Shown here: positions 1 through 8,761 of the stretch, piece by piece
Numbering within the stretch: the stretch's first letter is position 1
Layout of the letters: each line of letters begins with the position of its first letter
Assembly (NCBI RefSeq): GCF_003384725.1
Contig: NZ_QNVV01000001.1
Location: 310,001 to 374,000 of the forward strand
DNA: 64,000 bases
Origin: Chryseobacterium pennipullorum
Lineage (GTDB): Bacteria > Bacteroidota > Bacteroidia > Flavobacteriales > Weeksellaceae
Reading direction: 5' to 3'
Program-made: the position numbers and the translations under genes
The notes under the pieces: generated by a model
What the model saw: the letters and a program-made list of their open reading frames with translations, nothing else
What the model was told of the DNA's origin: nothing
The model's database searches: none

Positions 1-892
1 ATACATCCTGGCTGTACACCTTAATCTGAACTTCAGGATAAGCGGTATCTGTTTCTACCGGAAGTAAAACATTCCGCATAAAATATTCAAAACTGAGGCC
101 TCCCGCCCATTTCGTCAATGGGGAGAAAAAATCACGTCTGACATTGAAATTGATTCTTTCGTTTCTGAAAAAATCACGCTCCCCAAGAAGCTGGGCATTG
201 ATATAAGAACCAAAAAGGTTATAGGCTGTATAGCTTCCCAACAGGTAATTTTGCTTTTCTTTAGAGTCGTTTCTATACAGAAAATCCAATGTATGACCCA
301 GCCCAAGAACATTTTCTTCTGTCACGCCCAAACCAATTTTACTACCGGAATAACTGACCCTCGGCTTTAAACTCCATGAATCGAGGATCTTGACAACAAC
401 ATCGATGGAGTCTTTATTTGATGTACTGTCGGAAACACTGATATTTACCCGGTTGATGAAAGGCATTGTTCTGAGCAGACGTTCCGATTCGTACAGTTTC
501 TGAGCATTATATTCTTCGCCTTCTTCAAAAAGCAAATAATGATTAACGGTTGATACTTTTGTGGTAGCGTGAAGATGGTCCGTCAGCCAGTCGTACCATT
601 TCAGCTTTTCCTTACTGTCCTGGGAGCCGTATCCGAACGGGTCTATGGTTTCTACACGGATATTTCTGATGTATTTTTTATTGTGGGTCTCCTGAAGCAG
701 TTTTTCAGTTCTGGATTTTACGGAGGTAGAATCCGCTTCCCTACGGAATATCAGCCGGTGAATGAATTTGGTCACTTTTCTCTGATCAGAAAATTCTTCT
801 ATTTTGTAGTACAGTGAATCTTTTTTTTCCTGTGCTTTGATACAAAAAAAGCAGCTTACGAGGAACATCAGAATTACAGTCGGTTTAGTCAT
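1..892 (-). CDS. BamA/TamA-like outer membrane protein, 3' end cut off
   Basis: An open frame runs on the minus strand from an ATG at 892 to the window edge without a stop (about 297 residues). It opens with a signal peptide (MTKPTVIL, then a hydrophobic stretch ending IKAQ). Residues ~75-170 look like POTRA-type segments (KYIRNIRVETIDPF; LLRTMPFINRVNISV). The rest reads as alternating beta strands with GLG and aromatic residues, typical of an Omp85-like barrel. This family inserts or exports outer membrane proteins and lipids; which substrate this one serves cannot be told. The barrel end and downstream neighbour are outside the window. It could be a conserved POTRA-barrel protein of unknown role rather than BamA or TamA proper. 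Confidence 0.6.
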   Translation of the reverse strand, partial: MTKPTVILMFLVSCFFCIKAQEKKDSLYYKIEEFSDQRKVTKFIHRLIFRREADSTSVKSRTEKLLQETHNKKYIRNIRVETIDPFGYGSQDSKEKLKWYDWLTDHLHATTKVSTVNHYLLFEEGEEYNAQKLYESERLLRTMPFINRVNISVSDSTSNKDSIDVVVKILDSWSLKPRVSYSGSKIGLGVTEENVLGLGHTLDFLYRNDSKEKQNYLLGSYTAYNLFGSYINAQLLGERDFFRNERINFNVRRDFFSPLTKWAGGLSFEYFMRNVLLPVETDTAYPEVQIKVYSQDV

Positions 893-1103
893 TATTCATC
901 AAAAATTTCAACAGACTTTACAATATCAATTTATACGCCAATATACGTTAAAAATATACTCCTCCGAACAATAATCATGTTTTGAAACCTACTATTTGTA
1001 ACCAAACCGTTTTCCTCTTGATCATCTGGTGAAAATTTCTGTATACAGGGTTCTCAAAGCCATCTTTTTTCGCTATTTTTACCTCATTATACATATCTAA
1101 TAC

Positions 1104-1589
1104 ATGAAAACAATCATACTTGCCGGAATAATAGCCTTTGGAGGACTTCTAACAGTTAATGCACAGTGTAAAACCACATCCACACTGGTGGAAAATTTTG
1201 ATACCTGGAAAGACATTGACAAATGCTGGACCGCACAACCAGGAAAGGCGATGCTATATGCAAGTGATAAAAGAATCGTATTCTATTCGATGATGAGTCC
1301 CGGAGAGAATATGTATCTGGTCACTCCAAAAATAAAAGCCGGAAACTATACGCTTACTTTTGATGTTTCGGACAACGGCGGAGAAACAACACTGGAACTT
1401 TTTTCAGTTAACAATTCATCTGATCCCAAATCCTATGTTTCAATAGCCAAACCTTCAAAGATCACAGGAGATAAAAAAACATATAATCTTTCCCTGAAAA
1501 AAGATACCCATCTGGGGCTGAAAGTTTTACTGAACGGCATCCACCAGGCAGTTTATATGGACAATCTTTCGCTGACCCCAAAAAAATAA
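1104..1589 (+). CDS. small secreted protein, carbohydrate-binding-like fold
   Basis: 161 residues with a clear signal peptide (MKTIILAGIIAFGGLL..NAQ). The mature part (~140 residues) is rich in beta-strand patterns: a VENFDTW start, a PGENMYLVTPKI segment, GNYTLTFDVS and a final VYMDNLSL strand. This is the usual layout of the 'choice-of-anchor' or cleaved-adhesin type jelly-roll domains of secreted flavobacterial proteins. There is no C-terminal type IX secretion signal and no catalytic motif. It stands alone, with its own terminator after it and an oppositely oriented gene beyond that. The function is unknown; a periplasmic or extracellular ligand-binding role is inference. Confidence 0.6.
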   Translation: MKTIILAGIIAFGGLLTVNAQCKTTSTLVENFDTWKDIDKCWTAQPGKAMLYASDKRIVFYSMMSPGENMYLVTPKIKAGNYTLTFDVSDNGGETTLELFSVNNSSDPKSYVSIAKPSKITGDKKTYNLSLKKDTHLGLKVLLNGIHQAVYMDNLSLTPKK

Positions 1590-1707
1590 TGAATGCAAAA
1601 TATTTATCATCATGAGCGTCTCGTCAATGCTACATGTTGATGACAACCAATTTATCTACCCATCAGCCATGGATTTTTTCCCATGGCCGATATAGTACCC
1701 AATAATT

Positions 1708-1736
1708 AAAGCCCCTTGATTGGGGCTTTATTGTTT
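1708..1736. terminator. bidirectional rho-independent terminator
   Basis: The 8-bp stem AAAGCCCC / GGGGCTTT (1708-1715 and 1722-1729, 6-nt loop) is followed by a T-rich run. It lies between convergent genes ending at 1589 and 1741, so it can serve both. Confidence 0.7.
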
Positions 1737-1740
1737 ACTT

Positions 1741-2772
1741 TTATTTTTCTTTTCCAATATTTTCTGATAATAGAAGAATCTCTTTATTGATTGCCTCTGC
1801 ATTTGCTTTTTTCGTAATGATACTGCCATGACTTGCGTTCATTATGATTTGTTTTCCATTTGAAGAAAGTTCCTTTATTTCTCTTTGCATATCAAACCAT
1901 AACTGAAGCTGTTTTTCGGGATCGATTCCGGCTTTTCTGTATTTTTCTTTTTGGAACTCTTTGTACTGTTCTGTGGCAGTAAAAACCAAAACAGGTAATG
2001 AATCTAATTTCTTTGCTTGTCCTGCACGTCTGAGTACATCATGAGTAAGCTTATTCTCTCTCAGAAACATATTAAAAACATCACCAGAATGATAGGTTAG
2101 CAGTTGTGAGCGACTATACATTTCTTTTGGCAAATCATCTCCTTGATACGGTGCTTTACCAAATGTTTTGTTATAAATACCCAAGATACCTAAATCCGCC
2201 AGTATGGATCCTATCTTAAATAATTTTGCTTGTCCTTTGGGAACCAATTCTTTTTGTGCTAACCGATTCCATTGTTCCGGATGGCTTGAATCTATGAAAA
2301 CCATTCCTTTAACTTCATTGGGATAAAGATCTCTATAAATCCTGCTATATGGGCCTCCCATAGAATGGCCAACCAAAATGTAAGGCGGCTTTTCTCCAGT
2401 TTTCTCTAATAATTCATGAAGTTGACGGGCATAAAACTCAGGAGGCCTGCTACCGGTATCTGTCAATTCGCTAAACCATTTTCCATCTCTATCATAGCGT
2501 ATAACTCTCGTCTTATCTTTCAAACCTTCCGCAATCCAATGCAGCATATCTGTATTGGCATGTGCCCCAGCTTCGATAATAACTGTAGGTAACGATTTTT
2601 TTTGTCCTTCTGCTCTTATATGGATACCAGTTCCATTGACATCAACCAATTGGCCGGGCGGAACGGGTTTCGGAGATAATAATCGGTAAAATACCCCTAA
2701 GAGCAGTACTACTATTAGAATTCCCAATATAAGTTTACCTAAAAACTTAAATACTTTTAAAATAAATTTCAT
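1741..2772 (-). CDS. membrane-anchored alpha/beta hydrolase
   Basis: 343 residues. Residues ~10-32 form one N-terminal hydrophobic segment (LGKLILGILIVVLLLGVFY) that would anchor the enzyme to the inner membrane with the catalytic domain outside. The nucleophile elbow GHSMGG is at 135-140 (Ser137), and a C-terminal NASHGS supplies the likely catalytic His315. YDRDGKWFS near 93-101 is the usual strand-4 region. The family covers esterases, lipases and peptidases; no substrate can be assigned. A pair of -7-like boxes ~130 bp upstream may mark its promoter. It does not share an operon with any neighbour. Confidence 0.75.
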   Translation of the reverse strand: MKFILKVFKFLGKLILGILIVVLLLGVFYRLLSPKPVPPGQLVDVNGTGIHIRAEGQKKSLPTVIIEAGAHANTDMLHWIAEGLKDKTRVIRYDRDGKWFSELTDTGSRPPEFYARQLHELLEKTGEKPPYILVGHSMGGPYSRIYRDLYPNEVKGMVFIDSSHPEQWNRLAQKELVPKGQAKLFKIGSILADLGILGIYNKTFGKAPYQGDDLPKEMYSRSQLLTYHSGDVFNMFLRENKLTHDVLRRAGQAKKLDSLPVLVFTATEQYKEFQKEKYRKAGIDPEKQLQLWFDMQREIKELSSNGKQIIMNASHGSIITKKANAEAINKEILLLSENIGKEK

Positions 2773-3287
2773 CGTTATTTTTACATTTCAAACTGACCGT
2801 GGAAGAATTGCCAACACAGAAATATTTACAGAAATCTAAATTTGATCTCAACAAATATATTAGACTTAATCTTTGATATTGACATGATGAGTAGCTTTGC
2901 ACAAATATAACAAAAAAGGCTCTTCAATAGAGGTTAAAATTCCAAATCCCTGAATGTTTAAGCATCAATACTTTAGTCCCTTCTGTCCTTCAATTAAGAC
3001 AATTAAAAATGCTGGTCCATCAACTATTTTATTAAGAGTCACATTCTTTTTGTCCAAAAATTAAATGAGTACTTCGCAGTCTTCGTCATTTTCTGAAATA
3101 CATCTATCTCTTTATAGAAAGGCCATTCAATGAAGTGTAGTATCCGTGTAGACATCCTCAGTTCTTAATTTACAAAAGAAAATAATAGAGAATTATATTT
3201 TTTATCATAGTTTTAATTCCCATATAAATGATAATTAATTTTTTCAACGATTTACAAAACATTATTCAACAAATACCAAATATTATT
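2773..3287. other. intergenic region, 515 bp, no gene seen
   Basis: AT-rich, with no reading frame that looks coding. Two back-to-back -7-like boxes are present: TAGCTTTG on the plus strand (2892-2899) and TATATTTG on the minus strand (2902-2909). They could fire divergently toward the protease and the hydrolase, but their -33 TTG partners are spaced slightly short (about 15-16 bp), so this is weak. Confidence 0.3.
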
Positions 3288-4130
3288 ATGAAATTAAACA
3301 AAAAGATTTTATTAGGCTCATTTATTTCAATGGCTATCGTATCATGTAACACGACAAACGATACCTTAGAAGAACAAACACCACAAGAACAACAGTCAAG
3401 CTCAGGATTGCTAGCCGTACCCGCATCAGATATTCCTGCAGGTTTTGAAAACACGCACATGTGCAAAGATGTTTATCTTCCTGGAGAGGGCAATATTCCG
3501 GGAACCTCTTCAAAAGGAGCCGTCATTACCAGTAAAAAATGGCCGAATGGAAGTGTAATCACGGTAAGCCTTAATGGAGGTACTACTAAAGTTCGTAATA
3601 AAGTGATGCAATACGCTAAAGAATGGTCTCAATATGCCAATATCACTTTTAACTTTATTACCAGTGGAACAGCACAGATCCGTGTTACCTTCACTCCCAA
3701 TGCAGGATCTTATTCATATATTGGAAAAGATGCTCTCAGCATAGCTTCCAATAAGGAAACCATGAATTTTGGATGGTTTAATGATTCAACAAGTGATACA
3801 GAATTCAGCAGAACAACCATTCATGAATTCGGACATGCGCTTGGTATGATCCATGAGCATCAGCATCCTCTAGCTGCTATTCCATGGGATAAGCCAAAAG
3901 TATATTCATATTATGCAGGATATCCAAATTACTGGACTAAAGCCCAGGTTGACAATAATCTTTTTGCAAAATATTCAACTTCACAAACACAATACAGTGC
4001 TTACGATAAGCTGTCAATTATGCATTACAGCATTAGCTCAACGTTGACCACCAACGGATTCAGTGTCGGTAATAATACAGTATTATCTCCTACAGACAAA
4101 CAATTCATTGCAACAGCGTATCCATTCTAG
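3288..4130 (+). CDS. astacin-family (M12A) zinc metalloprotease, lipoprotein
   Basis: An in-frame start exists at 3228, but the ATG at 3288 gives a proper lipoprotein signal (MKLNKKILLG..MAIVSC), so I chose it: 280 residues. Zinc site HEFGHALGMIHEH begins near residue 179 and fits the HExxHxxGxxHE signature of astacins. SIMHYS near residue 244 is the Met-turn with its Tyr. A pro-segment of ~60 residues precedes the catalytic domain. Relatives include flavastacin of Elizabethkingia/Chryseobacterium, a secreted endopeptidase. A lipobox would place this one on the membrane surface instead of releasing it; no C-terminal sorting domain follows. It is a single gene closed by a strong terminator. 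Confidence 0.85.
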   Translation: MKLNKKILLGSFISMAIVSCNTTNDTLEEQTPQEQQSSSGLLAVPASDIPAGFENTHMCKDVYLPGEGNIPGTSSKGAVITSKKWPNGSVITVSLNGGTTKVRNKVMQYAKEWSQYANITFNFITSGTAQIRVTFTPNAGSYSYIGKDALSIASNKETMNFGWFNDSTSDTEFSRTTIHEFGHALGMIHEHQHPLAAIPWDKPKVYSYYAGYPNYWTKAQVDNNLFAKYSTSQTQYSAYDKLSIMHYSISSTLTTNGFSVGNNTVLSPTDKQFIATAYPF

Positions 4131-4152
4131 AAAATATTATTTGTATCAATAG

Positions 4153-4191
4153 GAGTCTATCTTGTGTAAAATCAGGATAGACTCTTTTTTT
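4153..4191 (+). terminator. rho-independent terminator of the protease gene
   Basis: A 9-bp perfect stem GAGTCTATC / GATAGACTC (4153-4161, 4176-4184) is followed directly by seven T (4185-4191), 22 bp after the stop codon. Confidence 0.8.
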
Positions 4192-4291
4192 GCAGCAATA
4201 AGGTAGCTGGCATTAGAAAAATCTCACTTTGTTAGTAATGCTTTTTTTAAAGCAGATAGTAGTAGGAAGTATTTTGTGACCACACATAAAA

Positions 4292-4341
4292 AAAGCTCCT
4301 TAAAAAGGAGCTTTGTGACCCCAAACGTACAGTTTTCGAAC
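4292..4341 (-). other. terminator hairpin plus tRNA-3'-end-like relic (possible island edge)
   Basis: A 10-bp hairpin AAAGCTCCTT / AAGGAGCTTT (4292-4301, 4305-4314) is followed by GTGACCCC and, 22 bp after its first base, by TTCGAAC. Read on the minus strand this is the order T-loop, acceptor 3' end, terminator, the same order as in the intact tRNA-Arg at 12870-12941 (hairpin, GTGACC, TTCGAAC). The T-arm cannot pair and the spacing is 5 nt too long, so it is not a working tRNA. TTTGTGACC also occurs at 4273-4281. I infer a decayed tRNA end or attachment site; coincidence is possible. Confidence 0.3.
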
Positions 4342-4392
4342 ACTTTTATAGAAGATTTAATAAAACTTGCAGAACTTGAGTGCCTATAATTA

Positions 4393-5262
4393 TTAGGTAT
4401 ATTCAGGGTTTATCTTTCTAACAAAATCTTGTAAATAGTGCTCGTTTTCACAAGCTATGATTTGTCTGCTGTAATCATAATTTTCTTTATTAAGGTAGTA
4501 AACGTGATTAGTGGTAACGCGATGAATTCCGGGAGGTCTTGGCAGGGATTTCAGTTTAGAAGAACTAAAATGGAGGTATAACTTACTTGTTAATGGCAAC
4601 CCAATATAGACCCTATCTAGTGCATCAGGGTTGAAATAATTATTGATGCGGCCGCGCATGGTGGCAGCTCCAAAGTCCGGTAAAATGAAATAATCATTTT
4701 CATTTTCTGGTATATCAACAGAAAGAATGAGATCACCCATTGCATTGATTACATCGTGAGCAAATTTAATATAGTCAAGGTTGTTGCTATATTTTACCTC
4801 ATCATTGAAATCAAAGTGTCTTTTATATGCCGATTTTAATTCCTCGGTTCCCATCTCCATTATAATCTTCATTCCATTTTTGAGTGCATTATCTGTTTCC
4901 CGCTTGCGGGCAGGAGTTCTTAATTCTGCAATAAGGCCATAGCCTGCCAGATAAAGAAGCGCTTCATGGGCATCATCATCCAGCTTATCTGTTTCTACCA
5001 ATTTCTTTACAATTTCTACACAACCCGGAAAATCCTTTTCAAAATTTTGATTCAACTCTTCTTCAATTGTAGAGTAATCATATTCATCATTTATTGTACG
5101 TTTTGTGTTCAGATTCTTTTCACTAAAAATACTTTTTGTAGTGTTCTTTTTAAAGTGCCGGTTTTGATCTTTATCAAAAAGATAAATCTCCTTCTTTTCT
5201 TTATTGAAGAAATTTTTTATGTGCGCTTGCGAAATATAATGGTGGTTCTTTGGTATACTCAT
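4393..5262 (-). CDS. DUF4238 family protein
   Basis: 289 residues. The N-terminus NHHYISQAHIKNF is the DUF4238 signature (NHHYxPQxxLxxF in most members), followed by the strand LFDKDQ and a middle region with conserved acidic and aromatic residues. The family's biochemical role is not established. It is transcribed away from the helicase gene that begins at 5469 (206 bp between the starts), and it lies just inside the relic described at 4292-4341. That placement suggests it came in with the island. No signal peptide or membrane segment is seen, so it should act in the cytoplasm. Confidence 0.75.
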   Translation of the reverse strand: MSIPKNHHYISQAHIKNFFNKEKKEIYLFDKDQNRHFKKNTTKSIFSEKNLNTKRTINDEYDYSTIEEELNQNFEKDFPGCVEIVKKLVETDKLDDDAHEALLYLAGYGLIAELRTPARKRETDNALKNGMKIIMEMGTEELKSAYKRHFDFNDEVKYSNNLDYIKFAHDVINAMGDLILSVDIPENENDYFILPDFGAATMRGRINNYFNPDALDRVYIGLPLTSKLYLHFSSSKLKSLPRPPGIHRVTTNHVYYLNKENYDYSRQIIACENEHYLQDFVRKINPEYT

Positions 5263-5415
5263 AAGTAGTTTAGTCTTTTCTTTACACCGATTTTTATGAG
5301 GTTGTTATGTTTTGGGAGACTTCCCTTTGATAGGAGTTAATAATTTTCTCACTTACATCTTCTTCTCCTTCTAATCGATAAATTATACTGCTTTGTTGTT
5401 CAATAATAAGTAGAA

Positions 5416-5443
5416 TTGCCAACCAAAAATATACTTATTTTTC
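5416..5443 (+). promoter_or_regulatory. Bacteroidota-type promoter for the SF1 helicase
   Basis: TTG (5416-5418), a 17-bp spacer, then TATTTTTC (5436-5443), close to the flavobacterial TTG/TAnnTTTG pattern. Transcription would start about 20 nt before the ATG at 5469. Confidence 0.4.
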
Positions 5444-5468
5444 GTAATATAGTGGCACAAACTAATAA

Positions 5469-8400
5469 ATGATGAGCGCATCAGAGCAACATGTACTTAA
5501 TTTTTGGAGAAATGTAGAGGTTTTCGATCTTCCTCAATTTAATAAAGATAGTTATCCACTAATAGAAAATAGCCCTTTGCCTTGGCTACAAGGAGAACGA
5601 CCCGCAAAGAAAAATTACGTTTGGCAATACACTTTACTTTTTGGAAAATTAGAGAAGAAAAAAGTGATAGAAAAGATTGATGCCTTGTTAGAGGTGAAAA
5701 ATGTTCAGGCAGATTGGGAGCAACAGGTAAGCGGGGATACTTGTCTTGCTGCGATTCTTCTTGATGCCGAAGGCAGACCTGATGAAAGAAGCTATGTGCT
5801 TGCATCCTATATCGCCGGGATGCAAGCGCTGGCACAAAACAAAAATTGCGAGCTGGTTTCATCATTGCTTAACACAGTGCAAGCAGATTTTGAACTCCGT
5901 TACAACATTCCTCCTATTCCTGAAAAGATAACTGATGAAGATGAAAAGCCTGCAAGAAAGGGAAAGGTCGTAACAAGGGAACTGTTGCATCATGAACTGG
6001 ATTACTTGCAAAAACAAATACGGACTTGGAATGAGGAACCTATTAAAATATTTTTATTAGCAAAAGAAGTTCACAAGAAAAGTAAACCGGAAGTCAATTT
6101 TCTAAACAGTTTTTATTTAGATGATCTTAATTACTTGTGTTCTTTAGACCCAGAAAATTACAATGGATCATTACAGGAATACCTGAATTCCCAAAATAAC
6201 GAAAGCCAAAGAAAAGATGTTTTAGCTGATCGCAAATATTTTTTCGATTGTATTCATCCTAAAAATATGTCTGCCGGGAAATGGCCTTCCTCACCGTCTT
6301 ATAGTCTTTACACTGCGCAAGCTGCTGCGGTAAACAATTTGTTTTCTTCTATTGAAGAACATGGCGGAATAAAAGGTATCAATGGCCCTCCAGGAACAGG
6401 AAAAACAACTTTATTGCTTGATGTTGTGGCCGAAGTGATTGTCAAAAGAGCCAGACAAATGATGAAATTAGGATGTGATAATATTTTTCATAAGAAGTAT
6501 GAGAAAATAGAAAAAGATGAGGGCTTTGCCGGCTATTTTCATCTTCACAAGAGCCTGCTTAATCGGTATGGTATTGTAGTAGTCAGTAATAATAATGCGG
6601 CAGTGGAAAATATTACCAAAGAACTACCTTCTCTGAAGAAGATAGACAGCGAGGCTTTTCCCCAAGCAGCATATTTTACGGAGCAGGCACAGAATTTAAC
6701 AGAAAACCCTAATTGGGGAACGTTAAGCGCTGCGTTGGGAAATGCAGAAAACAGAAAGAATTTCAGAGATGCTTTCTGGAAATCTGACGCAAACAAAAAC
6801 TTTATTGGCTTTCATGATTTACTTTACAATGTTTATCAAAATAAAGAAGATAATCAGAGCGGAATACATCTTGCAAATTTTGAAGCAACCAAAGAAAAGT
6901 TGACTGTTCTTTTGAAAGACTTTGCGGTATTTCAACAAAAAGCAACAGCATTTCATGATGGTTTGGTGAAGTATCAAAAAGATGTAAAAGAAAAAACCGG
7001 CCTGGAACAGGAAGTAATTTCATTGGATGCTCAAAAAAAAGTGTTGTCAGAAAAAAGCACTGCACTTGGACAACAAATAACGGAGCGAGAATCGGCTATC
7101 CAGAATTTGCAAACCAACCTTCAATTATTACAAAACACAAAACCTTCATTATTCTTTTTCCAAAAATTATTTAAAACGTCATCTTATCAGCAATGGAATA
7201 TGAAGGTTGAACAGTATCTTGATCAGTATGACCAGTTGCAATCACAATACAAAACCCTTCGCATCGAACAGCAAGAATGTGAGACAGAATTATCAATAGT
7301 CCAAAACAAACTACAACAAATCTCAAAACAATTAGATTCGTTAAAACATACTATCCAACTCTATCTTAATAAGCGGGAAGAGCTTCATACTTTTTACGGT
7401 ATTGAATACAAAAATCTAGTAGATACTGATTTTAGTTTTCTGCCAATGAGTGAGCTGCAAAAAAGGATGCCCTATCACTCTGCGCAAATTGCACAATTGA
7501 GAAGCAAAATATTTCTATTAAGCATAGAGCTTCATCAACATGCAATTATGGCAAATGCCAAATATGTACGCAATAATCTAAATCTCTTTTTTGAAATGCT
7601 TTCTGGCTACACAAATGTTCAAGAGAATATTGTTAGCAATTTATGGAGTACTTTCTTTTTATGCGTACCCGTTGTATCCACTACTCTCGCTTCAGTTAGC
7701 CGTTTATTCCCGAATAAAGAAAAAGATCAAATCGGATGGTTATTGATTGATGAAGCCGGACAGGCAACTCCACAATCGGCAGCGGGCATCATTTATCGTT
7801 CTAAGCGATGCGTGATTGTTGGAGATCCTTTACAGGTTGAACCGGTCGTAACCATTCCGAAAAACTTGGTCTATAAACTCATGCAACAAGAGAAGGTAGA
7901 TCAAATATGGTCGCCCGTGCACACTTCTGTGCAACAATTAGCCGATCGAATCTCGGAAAAAGGAACCTATATGCCGCTTGCGAATTCGGATGAAAAAATA
8001 TGGACAGGCTTTCCACTTCGTACCCACCGAAGATGCGATAACCCGATGTTTGATATTGCGAACAAAATAGCTTATGACGGGCAGATGGTAAAAGATACCG
8101 AAGATGATACCATGAATAAATTTATTGGAAACTCTACTTGGTTTCATGTGGAGGATACAACCTTGGTCAACAAACATACACTCAAAGGTGAGATTGAATT
8201 GCTGAAAATAAAAATACAGGAATTAAGAGGTGAAAAATACCAGGGTGAAATTTTTATTATTTCTCCTTTTGCTTTGGTCGCCGGCTTTTGTGAATGGGAG
8301 TTTAAAAATGATCCAAAAATATCTTGCGGAACTATTCATAGATTTCAGGGCAAGGAAGCGGATGTTGTATTCCTTGTTTTGGGTAGTGATCCAAAATCTC

Positions 8401-8543
8401 CGGGAGCCAGAAACTGGGCTTCCCAAAAACCCAATATGCTCAATGTGGCCCTCACCCGTGCAAAGAAACGAATCTATGTCATCGGCAATAAAAACTTATG
8501 GGGACAATGTGACTTCTATAAAGATATGCATAATGCCTTGTAA
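5469..8543 (+). CDS. SF1 (UPF1/DNA2-like) helicase, AAA_11/AAA_12
   Basis: 1024 residues. Helicase motifs in order: Walker A GPPGTGKTT (~306), motif II DEAG (~761), GDPLQVEP (~785), motif V TIHRFQGKEAD (~955) and motif VI NVALTRAKKR (~991). These are the marks of UPF1-like SF1B helicases. Between motifs Ia and II (~480-640) lies a long Gln/Leu/Lys-rich coiled coil. The N-terminal ~300 residues start LNFWRNVEVFDLP, a conserved opening of a poorly described bacterial helicase group. It should unwind or translocate on nucleic acid. It faces DUF4238 head-to-head and precedes the Gabija-like pair by 218 bp, so a defence role is likely by context, not shown. No nuclease motif was recognised. Confidence 0.8.
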   Translation: MMSASEQHVLNFWRNVEVFDLPQFNKDSYPLIENSPLPWLQGERPAKKNYVWQYTLLFGKLEKKKVIEKIDALLEVKNVQADWEQQVSGDTCLAAILLDAEGRPDERSYVLASYIAGMQALAQNKNCELVSSLLNTVQADFELRYNIPPIPEKITDEDEKPARKGKVVTRELLHHELDYLQKQIRTWNEEPIKIFLLAKEVHKKSKPEVNFLNSFYLDDLNYLCSLDPENYNGSLQEYLNSQNNESQRKDVLADRKYFFDCIHPKNMSAGKWPSSPSYSLYTAQAAAVNNLFSSIEEHGGIKGINGPPGTGKTTLLLDVVAEVIVKRARQMMKLGCDNIFHKKYEKIEKDEGFAGYFHLHKSLLNRYGIVVVSNNNAAVENITKELPSLKKIDSEAFPQAAYFTEQAQNLTENPNWGTLSAALGNAENRKNFRDAFWKSDANKNFIGFHDLLYNVYQNKEDNQSGIHLANFEATKEKLTVLLKDFAVFQQKATAFHDGLVKYQKDVKEKTGLEQEVISLDAQKKVLSEKSTALGQQITERESAIQNLQTNLQLLQNTKPSLFFFQKLFKTSSYQQWNMKVEQYLDQYDQLQSQYKTLRIEQQECETELSIVQNKLQQISKQLDSLKHTIQLYLNKREELHTFYGIEYKNLVDTDFSFLPMSELQKRMPYHSAQIAQLRSKIFLLSIELHQHAIMANAKYVRNNLNLFFEMLSGYTNVQENIVSNLWSTFFLCVPVVSTTLASVSRLFPNKEKDQIGWLLIDEAGQATPQSAAGIIYRSKRCVIVGDPLQVEPVVTIPKNLVYKLMQQEKVDQIWSPVHTSVQQLADRISEKGTYMPLANSDEKIWTGFPLRTHRRCDNPMFDIANKIAYDGQMVKDTEDDTMNKFIGNSTWFHVEDTTLVNKHTLKGEIELLKIKIQELRGEKYQGEIFIISPFALVAGFCEWEFKNDPKISCGTIHRFQGKEADVVFLVLGSDPKSPGARNWASQKPNMLNVALTRAKKRIYVIGNKNLWGQCDFYKDMHNAL

Positions 8544-8761
8544 ATTTGGAAAATACACTTTAAAGAAATTAATAAAACTAACCATAAATGTTAGGTAGTA
8601 ACTTTAATCAATAACAATCCAAATTAATTACGGAAAACCATAACCTTAATAGCATTAACTTTTATAAATTGGTTTGAAGTATAATGTTAAAGAGACTTCT
8701 ATCTATACTAAAAATGTGATAGATAAGAACAGAAAATAATCTAATAACTCGAAATATCATT

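Noticed and set aside
2872..2909. Divergent promoter pair before the protease and hydrolase
   Set aside because: The -7-like boxes are good but the TTG spacing is too short; kept only as a note in the gap entry.
4292..4341. Working tRNA gene at the left island edge
   Set aside because: No T-arm or anticodon stem can be folded; at best a relic.
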